64,000 bases of DNA from Homalodisca vitripennis (taxonomy: Eukaryota > Arthropoda > Insecta > Hemiptera > Cicadellidae): the NCBI RefSeq assembly GCF_021130785.1, contig NC_060214.1, forward strand, positions 3,437,001 through 3,501,000. Direction: 5' to 3'. A program made the position numbers and the translations under genes. Each line of letters opens with the position of its first letter. Position 1 is the first letter of the stretch. Shown here one piece after another: positions 51,965 to 59,764 of this stretch. Under the pieces are notes generated by a model, which worked only from the letters and a program-made list of their open reading frames with translations, did no database searches and was not told where the DNA came from.

Positions 51965-52598
51965 ATGTCGGTAACAATGCCATATGTAATCTTCCTTTAT
52001 GTTTTGAGTGTTGTGTACAGTCAACAAAATTTCTCTTCACAACACTGGGGTAATGGAAGTACACTTGTAGCTCACGCAATATCAAACAGAACAAGGATAG
52101 ATTTACATTACTCACCTAAATCTCCCCATCAAGCGTTGTTCACTTTGAATTATTTCAATGTTAGTAGCCAAGAGACAACTAGTGGATCTGATGGAGAAGA
52201 ATCGTTGTCATTTTTTAATGAAGAGACTATGAATGATGCTCCGTCAGAACAAGGTGATGAAACGTTTTCTTTTGACGAAAACGACTCTACATTTAATGAA
52301 GACAACTATAGTGATGACACGACCACACTTGAAATTTTAAAATGAAACAAATGACTGTTGTCTGCAAGCTGATGATTGCGCATATGTTAAAGAATCTTTA
52401 CAAAAAGACATTGAGGAATACATCGATAGAATAGGACAGTTAAATAATGAAATCTCAAGATTGAATACAACAATTCGTGTCCTAGAATATGATGCTGAAT
52501 TAAGAAACAAGGAATTGTACGAAGTGAAGTCACCCAAATATAGAAGTCGAAGATGTTACTGTCGGAGAAGAAAAGGAATTTTAAGACGTGGTGTCTAA
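51965..52598 (+). CDS. Putative secreted glycoprotein-like protein with coiled coil; one frame break
   Basis: I chose the ATG at 51965. The first 20 residues are hydrophobic (YVIFLYVLSVVYS) and look like a signal peptide. The next 50 residues carry four N-glycosylation sequons (NFS, NGS, NRT, NVS), then a long Asp/Glu/Ser-rich stretch. The first frame stops at 52345. The frame starting around 52341 continues with a CC pair, a heptad-patterned coiled coil (about 52385-52515, with many Leu/Ile and charged residues) and a short basic Cys-containing tail (RRCYCRRRKG), ending at 52598. The change of frame lies in TTTTAAAA (52335-52342). A polyadenylation signal follows at once. Not recognised as a known family; inside the element, so probably an element gene. 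A role in particle attachment is a guess. Confidence 0.6.
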
Positions 52599-52603
52599 GT
52601 CTT

Positions 52604-52609
52604 AATAAA
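52604..52609 (+). terminator. Polyadenylation signal AATAAA
   Basis: Six bases after the stop of the preceding frame at 52598, which supports the second half of that gene being real. Confidence 0.6.
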
Positions 52610-52980
52610 GTTAGAAGAGCAGAAATAATCAACAGTTCAGAAGATTTACTAGAAAAACAATTTTATGTATATATGTTTAATATAAATATAACTTTTTACT
52701 GAGGTATTAATTTTATTTGTGTTAACGTTCCCAATAAAGACAGAAGATGATTGGTATAATATTCATTATACTAAGCTTTGATATCAATTGACCTGACCTC
52801 TGATAAATGTTTTATCTAACAACCAATTTAATTTTAAATGAAGCGCTATTTGTCCTTTATTTACCCTTGTTTACTACATTTTGTCGACACGTGGTCACCT
52901 TAAACCTTTAGAATGTTTAAAACTGCAACTTTCTATCAACACGTGTTCGCCTTTAACCTCAAACGTCAGTTCTGGATGGG
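52610..52980. other. Intergenic region of the Polinton
   Basis: AT-rich, no gene seen. Contains GTCGACACGTGGTCACCTTAAACC and CAACACGTGTTCGCCTTTAACC (52882-52961), two related E-box-containing (CACGTG) copies just upstream of a TATA box. Confidence 0.5.
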
Positions 52981-52987
52981 TATATAG
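52981..52987 (+). promoter_or_regulatory. TATA box of the main plus-strand leader
   Basis: TATATAG, followed by a pyrimidine-rich stretch and TCAG at 52999-53002. It lies just upstream of a strong splice-donor-like site, so it is a plausible promoter for a spliced leader. Confidence 0.5.
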
Positions 52988-53056
52988 CGTTCTCCTCCTC
53001 AGAGAGTTGATCAAGTTCAATTTTCGACTTCTACTCGTCCGCTTCTCACTTAACAA

Positions 53057-53591
53057 GTAAGTAGTAATCTTTCACTTTATAGTCAGTGTGATAGAAAATG
53101 GAAACCTTGCGGTGTTAACACAAGTTTTCTATTACACTTTAAAGAATTACAAGTCTGTAAATAATATACTTAGTGCTGTTGAGCAGAGAACGGAAACCTT
53201 GCGGTGTTAACGTAAGTTCTCTGTTTAACAGTTGTTTTATGTTAAAAATATTAATAAAAATTCACTTTATAGTCAGTGTGATAGAAAATGGAAACCTTGC
53301 GGTGTTAACACAAGTTTTCTATTACACTTTAAAGAATTACAAGTCTGTAAATAATATACTTAGTGCTGTTGAGTAGAGAACGGAAACCTTGCGGTGTTAA
53401 CGTAAGTTCTCTGTTTAACAGTTGTTTTATTTTAAATATTGAAAAAAAAAACGTTAAAGATGTAAAATAACAATTGTTTTACAATCTTACGCTTTCTAAA
53501 AGTATAAAAGATTAAAAATCAACTTTACTTAGAATAATATTTAGTGTAAGTAACACTTATTTGTTATTAATTATTTCTTTTTTTTTATTAG
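53057..53591 (+). other. Possible 5'-UTR intron
   Basis: The donor CAA/GTAAGT begins at 53057. The acceptor is a T-rich tract ending TTATTAG at 53591. More GTAAGT sites lie at 53212 and 53402, each inside a hairpin, and TTCACTTTATAG acceptor-like sites end at 53082 and 53272. Alternative leader exons between them are possible. Inference from consensus only. Confidence 0.4.
53071..53440 (+). repeat. Tandem 190-bp duplication carrying four related hairpins
   Basis: 53071-53260 and 53261-53440 are near-identical for about 165 bp. Each copy holds two inverted repeats (53091-53132 and 53184-53223; 53281-53322 and 53374-53413) that share the core GGAAACCTTGCGGTGTTAAC. The flanking 8-bp arms differ between the two types yet stay complementary: ATAGAAAA with TTTTCTAT, and CAGAGAAC with GTTCTCTG. 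Confidence 0.9.
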
Positions 53592-53597
53592 AGAAAA

Positions 53598-53618
53598 ATG
53601 GATTCCGACAAATGGTGA
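53598..53618 (+). other. Short upstream ORF (6 codons)
   Basis: ATG in a good context (AAAAATGG) opens six codons and stops at 53618, about 70 nt before the main ATG at 53687. It would lie on the mature leader just after the predicted acceptor. Confidence 0.4.
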
Positions 53619-53686
53619 AGCAGTCTATTGACGTCAGAGAACCACGTGATTTTACAGCTCATCACTAGAAGAAGAAGAAGAAGAAG

Positions 53687-54467
53687 ATGGAGTTCATAAT
53701 AGATTTTCAAGGGTTTAAAAATAGTAACAATGAATTTATAGTAAAAGAACTTGCTCTTATTTCAACTGATGCACAAATATATGAGCTCCATTTATTTCAG
53801 CCACCGTGTAATTTTCATGAACTCGCACCACAAATACAAAAACAGGTGCTGTGGTTGGAGAGACAATACCATGGACTGTATTGGGGATCTGGTTTTACAG
53901 AGTATAATTCAATGAAAGATATATTTTCAAATGTTAAAATAAACGGAAATGTGTATGTGAAGGGAAACGAAAAACAAAAGTTTATAACTAGTTTACTGTC
54001 AGATTTTTGTGTTAATGTTATTAATATAGAAGATCTCGGTTGTCCCAATTTTGTCTATTTTGAGATCTCAATTTGTACAACCGAGTTCGATGAAAGAATG
54101 TAGTTTTAATCACAGTCCACACAATTGTGCTTATATTAATGTACATGTATTGTTGCAATGGTTCAATGCACAAAAGCTTGTGGAGAAACAAATGGAAAAT
54201 GTCAATTTAGCCTTTAAGGAGTGTTTTCAAAAAGGATACAAACATATGTCGGCTGGTATGGTCAAGTTTATCCCAAAACATTTCATTGTAAATCATTCTG
54301 AGGATGTGGAAAATATATATGATAAACTACCCAGCAATTTGAAATGTGATATAGACATTGTCTTAAGCATGACATGTAAAGAACACTACCCGCATAACGT
54401 TAAGAAAAGACATTGTACATACTGTTTAAATAAAGTTATGACATCATTATCTGTTCAAAGTTCATAG
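53687..54467 (+). CDS. Conserved insect Polinton-associated protein, function unassigned; one frame break
   Basis: About 255 residues in two overlapping frames (53687-54103 and 54051-54467); the switch falls near 54050-54062, within or next to a short T run. The N-terminal part begins with IIDFQGFK, followed by FIVKELALIST, WLERQYHGLYW, NVYVKG and IEDLGCP. This pattern recurs in uncharacterised proteins of insect genomes, as far as I recall, often near Polinton genes. The C-terminal half is richer in Cys and His (CSFNH, HNCAY, CKEHY, HCTYC). An RNase H-fold exonuclease is conceivable from the opening Asp motif but is not demonstrated. The start is preceded by a run of GAA triplets (53668-53685). 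Confidence 0.65.
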
Positions 54468-54544
54468 ATAACAAATGTATTTTTAATAATTGTTCTTTTG
54501 TAATAGTCTTTAGTACGTGCGCTGTTCTAACAACAACAACAACA

Positions 54545-55012
54545 ATGTCAGTAGATACCGTTAATGGCTGTTGTAACATTTTCAACTGTACTAAAAAGGA
54601 CTTAACAAACTCTGGATTTTATCGGACAAAGTATTTTGAGAATGTTATTTGCTGCGGATGCGGATGGCAGTCAGACAGCACCAGACTAACTATTAGACAT
54701 TTAAATTTCGTTCATAAAATCAACAATCCAGATTGTGACCTGAGTAAATTTATAAAGGAGGATTATAACAACTATTGCAAGTACAAAAGGTCTGTTGCTG
54801 AAACTGAGAAGGTTATGAAAGAGACTTTTATGATGTGGCCTAAATCATATCCTGCAATAGAAGAAATGGTGAGCACCGGGTTTTACTACATTGGAACTGG
54901 TGATTCGACTACCTGCGTTAGCTGCGGTGTTACTTTGGATCAGTGGAGTCCAGAAGACAATCCGCAAGAAGAACACAAGAGAGCATCACCTTTCTGTGAA
55001 CTTGTCAAATAA
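54545..55012 (+). CDS. IAP-like protein with two BIR domains, no RING
   Basis: 155 residues, intact. The C-terminal half is a canonical BIR: GFYYIG at residues 112-117, then C124-x2-C127-x16-H144-x6-C151, with the Trp and DNP motifs between. The N-terminal half is a second, diverged BIR: GFY at 24-26 and C36-x2-C39-x17-H57-x6-C64 with NPDCDL. No RING domain follows, unlike most baculovirus and cellular IAPs. BIR domains bind zinc and contact caspases or IAP-antagonist peptides, so a role in blocking host cell death is likely but inferred. The start codon follows a run of ACA triplets. AATAAA overlaps the stop codon (55008-55013). It sits between the conserved protein and integrase, inside the element. 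Confidence 0.88.
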   Translation: MSVDTVNGCCNIFNCTKKDLTNSGFYRTKYFENVICCGCGWQSDSTRLTIRHLNFVHKINNPDCDLSKFIKEDYNNYCKYKRSVAETEKVMKETFMMWPKSYPAIEEMVSTGFYYIGTGDSTTCVSCGVTLDQWSPEDNPQEEHKRASPFCELVK

Positions 55013-55068
55013 AATACTATATCATGATATATTGTTGTTTTTATTTTTTCACTACCAGAGTATAACTC

Positions 55069-56003
55069 ATGATGAATACATTAGCTGTTAGAGCTGGTAT
55101 TGCAAGAGAATTGCATAAACAAGCACGTAGGAATTTTCATACTCGTCATGTTGAACTTAAGGGTATTAATGATCTATATCAAGCAGATTTAGTGGAAATG
55201 ATTCCATTTCAAAAAGAAAATAAGGGTTTTAAATATATAATGACAATTATTAATTGTTTCAGTAAATTTGCAATTGCTATAACCCGTTGAAGACTAAAAT
55301 GGGAATTGAAATTGAGAAAGTTCTAAAACCAATATTATTAAAATATCCTATGAAACATTTTCAGACTGACCAGGGAACTGAATGGTTCAATTCTAGAGTT
55401 AAATCGTTACTAAATAAGTACAATATAAATCATTATCATACATTCTCAGATAAAAAAGCGGTAATCGTTGAAAGGTTTAACCGCACACTGAAAAGTAAAA
55501 TGTGGAGAGCGTTTAGTGAACAAGGTAGTTACCGCTGGCTCGGTTTAGTACCAAAGCTTGTAAACGTATACAACAATACTGTTCACAGAACTATAGGAGT
55601 CAAACCTGTTGATGTAACAAATCTAAATGAGAGGGATATTTTATTAAGGATTGTTAAAACCCGTAAAACTCCTCAGTTAAAACAAAGATTCAAAGTTGGT
55701 GATCCAGTTAGAGTAAGCAAAAAATCTAAAGTGTTTACTAAAGGTTATTTTCCTCAATGGAGCAATGAAATATATACTGTATATAAAGTACAGTTAACGA
55801 AACCTATTACATATATATTAAGAGATGATAAAGGAAATGTCATTAAAGGAGGATTCTATCAAGAGGAACTAAGCAAAACCAATTACAAAGACACGTATTT
55901 AGTAGAAAAGATTGTGAGGAAAAAAGGTGATAAAGTTTTAGTGCGTTGGTTAGGATTTGATAAATCACATGACAGTTGGATTGATAAAGTAGATCTTATA
56001 TAA
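55069..56003 (+). CDS. int: Polinton integrase with C-terminal chromodomain; one frame break
   Basis: Retroviral-type DDE integrase. The first frame (55069-55290) holds ARRNFHTRHV and the first catalytic Asp in LYQADLVEM (residue 39), then IINCFSKFA. The second frame (from 55287) has the second Asp in QTDQGTEWF (residue 28 of that frame) and the Glu in IVERFNRTLK (residue 62), followed by VYNNTVHRTIG, an SH3-like part (KVGDPVRVSK) and a chromodomain (YLVEKIVRKK, VRWLGF, SWI) to the end. The frame changes at 55280-55290, inside the core domain, so the gene is broken as written. The missing N-terminal zinc-binding part may lie upstream of a splice: a T-rich acceptor-like tract ends CACTACCAG near 55053. 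The stop overlaps the next start (TAATG at 56001-56005). Confidence 0.93.
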
Positions 56004-56701
56004 TGAAGTTTGAAAAACAAAAAAATAATTTTTCTGTTATAAATTTAGATATGATAATAAAGGAGAAGAATTCAGAATACAAAAAACATCATGGTAAATT
56101 ATTACCTAATTCTATAAGATGTATAATTTGCGGTCCTTCCAACTGCGGAAAAACGAACTTAATGTTAAATTTATTATTTTCTCCGCAAGGTCTGTTTTTT
56201 GAGAATATTTATATATTCTCGAAATCATTGTATCAATCAAAGTATGAGTTTTTGGAATGTGTGTTAAAAAAACTTCCTGAGATTGGATACTTTTCGTTTT
56301 CAGACAACGATGAAGTCCCACACCCAAGTGAAGTGAAACCGAATTCCATAATGATTTTTGATGATGTAGCTTGTGGTAAACAAACTAATATAAAAAATTA
56401 CTTCTCCATGGGAAGACATAATGATGTTGATACGTTTTATATTTGTCAAACGTACAGTTACATTCCAAAACAGTTGGTACGTGATAATGCTAATTTTATA
56501 GTTGTTTTCAAACAAGATGATCGTAACTTGCAACATATCTACCATGATCATGTAAACCCTGACATGAGTTTCGATACATTTAAAACTATTTGCTTTAGGG
56601 TATGGGATCAAGGAAACAATAAATTTATTGTTATCGATAGAGAAAGTCAAGTTAATAAAGGACGTTATCGATCAGGATTTGATACGTTTGTAACACTATA
56701 A
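56003..56701 (+). CDS. Genome-packaging ATPase (FtsK/HerA, A32-like)
   Basis: 232 residues, intact. The Walker A motif GPSNCGKT is at residues 44-51 and Walker B IMIFDD at 116-121. Downstream there is a QTYSYIPKQLVRDNANFIV stretch, the sensor region typical of Polinton, virophage and NCLDV packaging ATPases. These enzymes drive genome translocation into preformed capsids. The start overlaps the integrase stop by one base. Length is normal for the family. Confidence 0.95.
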   Translation: MKFEKQKNNFSVINLDMIIKEKNSEYKKHHGKLLPNSIRCIICGPSNCGKTNLMLNLLFSPQGLFFENIYIFSKSLYQSKYEFLECVLKKLPEIGYFSFSDNDEVPHPSEVKPNSIMIFDDVACGKQTNIKNYFSMGRHNDVDTFYICQTYSYIPKQLVRDNANFIVVFKQDDRNLQHIYHDHVNPDMSFDTFKTICFRVWDQGNNKFIVIDRESQVNKGRYRSGFDTFVTL

Positions 56702-56748
56702 AGGGAGAGGTTACAAATCGTTTTGCATTTCATTTACTCCTTCAGTCG

Positions 56749-58027
56749 ATGTTTGACGATCAAGGAGTAAAGATGGAGAGTAAAGCAGCAGAGGACGATC
56801 AATGTGAACCAATTGAGAATGAAAAAATTAACAAAACAAAAGAAGATATTATCAAAGAAATTACAGAACTCCGGAAAAATATAAAACGAAAACATAGAAC
56901 ACTTAAACGTGACCTTATAGAAACTGAAGATATGTGGAAAAACAAATTAAAACCAATATCAGAACCGTTACAAAAACTAGTTGAGGAGGGTGAACAGCTT
57001 CAACAACAACAACAACAACAACAACAAGAAGTTAAGAAAGAACTTAAGAGGAAAAGTTTAGAAGACCATGAAGAAACACCTGCGAAACGTTACTTACCTC
57101 AACATCCTCAAGGAGTTAAGAGAAAGCCTCGCCTAAATCTTCCAACTCAACCTGATTATGAGAGTGATTATGAATATGATGATGGTAATAGTGAAGAGCT
57201 TCCTTCTGCAAAACGATTAGCAAGTCATGATTCTTATATGGAAACTGAATTAACAAATGATAATAACGATATTGAAATGAATACACCACCGCCGCCAAAG
57301 CAATTTGACGAGGAAATGGTATACGAGTCAACAACTGGACAGGAATTATTAAAAAACACCCCAAGGAAAAAAACTTGCAAAGGAATTTGTAGAACGTGAG
57401 TTTAAGGGGAAAATTGCTAGAGATTATTTTCTAAAACTTATACAAGGAGGTAAAACTCTAGACCATAATTATGGTATTCGAATCGATGGTGATTCTTGGA
57501 TGATAGGAGACAAACGAATAGATATTCATGTTGATGATATTTTAATAGATGGAAAAAGATATAAAGGTACACCCGGTCTTTATGAATTAATAGTTATGAA
57601 CATTCCAAACGATTATATTTATACTGAAGAGGATTTAAATGCATATGCTGACATTTTGAGAGAAACTAACGTTTATAGAGTGAATTATTCAGCAACAGGA
57701 AAAATTAGATCTAACAGAGGAAGTAAATATAAAAATATAATTGCTCCTCTGATTAATCGAGTACCAACACTTGAAGAGCATCACATGTCAACATATTCTG
57801 ATTTGGTAAATAAAGAAGCTACCGGGAGCGGTATTAATTTAACAAACACCGCACCTAATTATGTCTATTTTGACGATCCAAATGAACTTGTAGATCGATT
57901 GAGGTTATTATTAGCATCTCAACAAGCAGGGAACACAGGTCATTCAAATGAAATCAACTCAATCATTGAAGAACTACTTGAATTAGAACCTGTATTGTCA
58001 AAAAAAAACGTTGTAGTGAAAAAATAA
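56749..58027 (+). CDS. Conserved Polinton protein (coiled coil, poly-Q, GTPGLYEL domain); one frame break
   Basis: About 425 residues in two frames. The N-terminal part (56749-57399) has a long Lys/Glu-rich coiled coil, nine glutamines in a row (about residues 84-92, from a CAA run at 57000-57026), KR-rich patches and an acidic segment. The frame then changes near 57355-57370, next to a C4 and an A7 run, and stays open to 58027. The C-terminal domain has IRIDGDSWMIGDK and KGTPGLYELI, a motif common to a Polinton-associated domain of unknown function (I recall it as DUF8207). The shift is +1, so a classical -1 slippery site does not explain it. The second frame has no ATG before 57500 though homology starts earlier, which supports one gene. 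AATAAA overlaps the end (58026-58032). Confidence 0.8.
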
Positions 58028-58095
58028 AATAAATATTGGTATCAAGTTGAATATTGTTCATTTTATTTCTATTCCTCACATGATATACATGTATC
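58028..58095. promoter_or_regulatory. Short intergenic region with inverted repeat
   Basis: CATGATA and TATCATG arms (58078-58097) flank a 6-bp centre just before and into the next start codon. A related palindrome ATATCATGATAT lies before the integrase (about 55019-55030). Confidence 0.45.
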
Positions 58096-58824
58096 ATGAG
58101 TGTTGATAAATTTGGTCACCATTCACGATCGACTAAGGTTCTTAGAGGTCCAAAAGGAGAAGGGTTCGAACTTACTACCGAAGGCAATTATGATATGCAA
58201 AATAAGAAACTGTGTAATGTCAGAGAACCTACCGAGAAGAACGATGTTGTAAATTTAAACTATATCAAAAACAATAGTCTGTTAAGGACCAAAGATGGGA
58301 GTTTGTTTAATGCAGAAAATCTAAAAATATCAAATGTTGGAAAACCTTCAAATTTACAAGATGTAGTTAACGTGCAATATTTAAAAGATTCCATCGAAGA
58401 CTGTTTAAGGATTGAAAATGGAAAGTTTGATGCGAAAAATAAAGTTATATGCAGTGCTAGTGAACCGGTTGAGGAGTATGACATTGTAAATTTAAAATAC
58501 TTCAATAAACATGCTGTTAATGTGCAATATTTAAGAGATAACACATTAATACTTAATAAAACAACTAAAGAACTTGATGCAAAGAGTGCTACCATATCAA
58601 ATCTGTCTAAACTTAAGTTTCTGTACGATGCTGTGAACAAATTATATTTTCTAGAAAATATTGCCGACATAACCTACGCAATTTATTATCAAATTCACAA
58701 AAGGAGTAAGAAAAAGATGACTAAATCCGAATGGATAAATAAAGTTATAAAATATAAAAACATAAATTGGCTTGATCTTTTTTCAGTTAAAGTAGAGTCC
58801 CCAGTAAGTGAAGACGTCTCTTAG
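58096..58824 (+). CDS. Fibre-like repeat protein
   Basis: 242 residues, intact. After an N-terminal RGPKGEGF stretch there are four repeats of about 40 residues (around 31-57, 71-97, 111-137 and 160-185). Each has the pattern [DN]-A/M-x-[NS]-K-x-I/L-x-N-[VL]-x-x-P/L followed by D-[VA]-V-N-x-x-Y-[LIF]. This is the beta-repeat signature of phage tail-fibre and other trimeric fibre shafts, often written 'NKKITNVADP..DAVNKKYV'. It lies among virion genes, before the PLA2 protein, so a capsid fibre or spike is a reasonable inference. The C-terminal 55 residues are basic and not repetitive. An extra half-repeat (138-147) duplicates the VNVQYL piece. Confidence 0.7.
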   Translation: MSVDKFGHHSRSTKVLRGPKGEGFELTTEGNYDMQNKKLCNVREPTEKNDVVNLNYIKNNSLLRTKDGSLFNAENLKISNVGKPSNLQDVVNVQYLKDSIEDCLRIENGKFDAKNKVICSASEPVEEYDIVNLKYFNKHAVNVQYLRDNTLILNKTTKELDAKSATISNLSKLKFLYDAVNKLYFLENIADITYAIYYQIHKRSKKKMTKSEWINKVIKYKNINWLDLFSVKVESPVSEDVS

Positions 58825-58837
58825 ATGTATTTAAGTA

Positions 58838-59386
58838 ATGGCTGTGCGAAACAACCGCTTCAGTCGTTATTGTGGCTCCGGACTGTTAAGTACAATTGGA
58901 AAAACTGCAAGTGCTATTATAAATCGAGGAATTGACATTTTACCTTTTGAATTACATTTACCTGGAGGTTATCAGTACTGCGGTCCTGGTACAGATTTAC
59001 AAAAGAGATTAAGTAGAAACGATCCAGGAATTAACGGTTTAGACGCAGCTTGTAAGGAACATGATATAGCGTACTTAAAATATCAGGATACTAATAACAG
59101 AGCATACGCTGACAGAATCTTAGCTGAAAAGGCTTGGAATAGATTTAAAGCATCAGATTCAAGTGTAGGTGAAAAAGCCGCAGCGTGGGCAGTTACAAAT
59201 ATTATGAAAGCAGTACAGAAGAGGAAACAGATGAAAACAAATAAAAATATAAAAAACAATAAGAAAACAAAGACAAACAAGAACAAAACAAAGCAAATGA
59301 AAAAAACCTTAAAGGGAAAGGGGTTATATTTAAAACCGTATTCCGGATCAGGATTAAAAAAAAAAAAAAATATTCATCGAAAATAA
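58838..59386 (+). CDS. Phospholipase A2-like virion protein with basic tail
   Basis: 182 residues. The central part (residues 36-80) is a parvovirus-VP1-type PLA2: LPGGYQYCGPGT (calcium loop, residues 41-52) and LDAACKEHDIAY with the catalytic His-Asp pair at 75-76. In parvoviruses and related Polinton proteins this domain breaches endosomal membranes during entry; that role is inferred here. Residues 128-175 are strongly Lys/Asn-rich, like a DNA-condensing tail. The frame ends in an A15 run (59356-59370), and the next frame, which encodes the protease, is open right across that run. The two may be one protein, or neighbours whose boundary is obscured by the homopolymer. Confidence 0.88.
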   Translation: MAVRNNRFSRYCGSGLLSTIGKTASAIINRGIDILPFELHLPGGYQYCGPGTDLQKRLSRNDPGINGLDAACKEHDIAYLKYQDTNNRAYADRILAEKAWNRFKASDSSVGEKAAAWAVTNIMKAVQKRKQMKTNKNIKNNKKTKTNKNKTKQMKKTLKGKGLYLKPYSGSGLKKKKNIHRK

Positions 59387-59760
59387 TAGATGAGCTTCCA
59401 AGTAAACCGCTATCACAGTTTGACATTTTAAAATGTGCTAAGCTTCTAAAGTTACCATACTTTAGAGGAGTATTTATGAGAGACCTGTTACCGCCTAAAA
59501 TTAACGATAATGAATCTGCAGTTGTTAATTTAGATAGTATAAATGGAAAAGGTACACATTGGGTATGTTATGTGAAACGTGGATATAACGTAGAATACTT
59601 TGACAGTTTTGGCAATTTAAGACCGCCGACCGAGTTAGAGGATTATTTTAACAGTGGACCCCATCACGTTACAATCAAATACAATTACTTTCCGAGGCAG
59701 AAGGAAAATACTTTTAACTGCGGTCATTTGTGTTTAGACTTTTTGTTCGTGAAGAAATGA
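59371..59760 (+). CDS. Adenovirus-type cysteine protease (maturation protease)
   Basis: The frame is open from the A15 run but the first ATG is at 59476, inside the conserved FRGVFMRD motif. Homology clearly begins before it (DELPSKPLSQFDI from 59389), so the true start is upstream or supplied by a fusion or splice. Catalytic residues: His in GTHWVCY (59557 region), Asp in EYFDSFG, Cys in NCGHLC near the C-terminus (residue 82 counted from 59476). These match the adenain/Ulp1-like proteases of adenoviruses and Polintons that cleave capsid precursors. Ends at 59760. Confidence 0.88.
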   Translation, partial: YSSKIIDELPSKPLSQFDILKCAKLLKLPYFRGVFMRDLLPPKINDNESAVVNLDSINGKGTHWVCYVKRGYNVEYFDSFGNLRPPTELEDYFNSGPHHVTIKYNYFPRQKENTFNCGHLCLDFLFVKK

Positions 59761-59764
59761 TTTT

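Noticed and set aside
57355..57370. Programmed -1 ribosomal frameshift in the coiled-coil/GTPGLYEL gene
   Set aside because: The frame moves by +1 relative to the first part, so the A7 run does not fit the standard -1 slippery heptamer in the correct phase; an indel is simpler.
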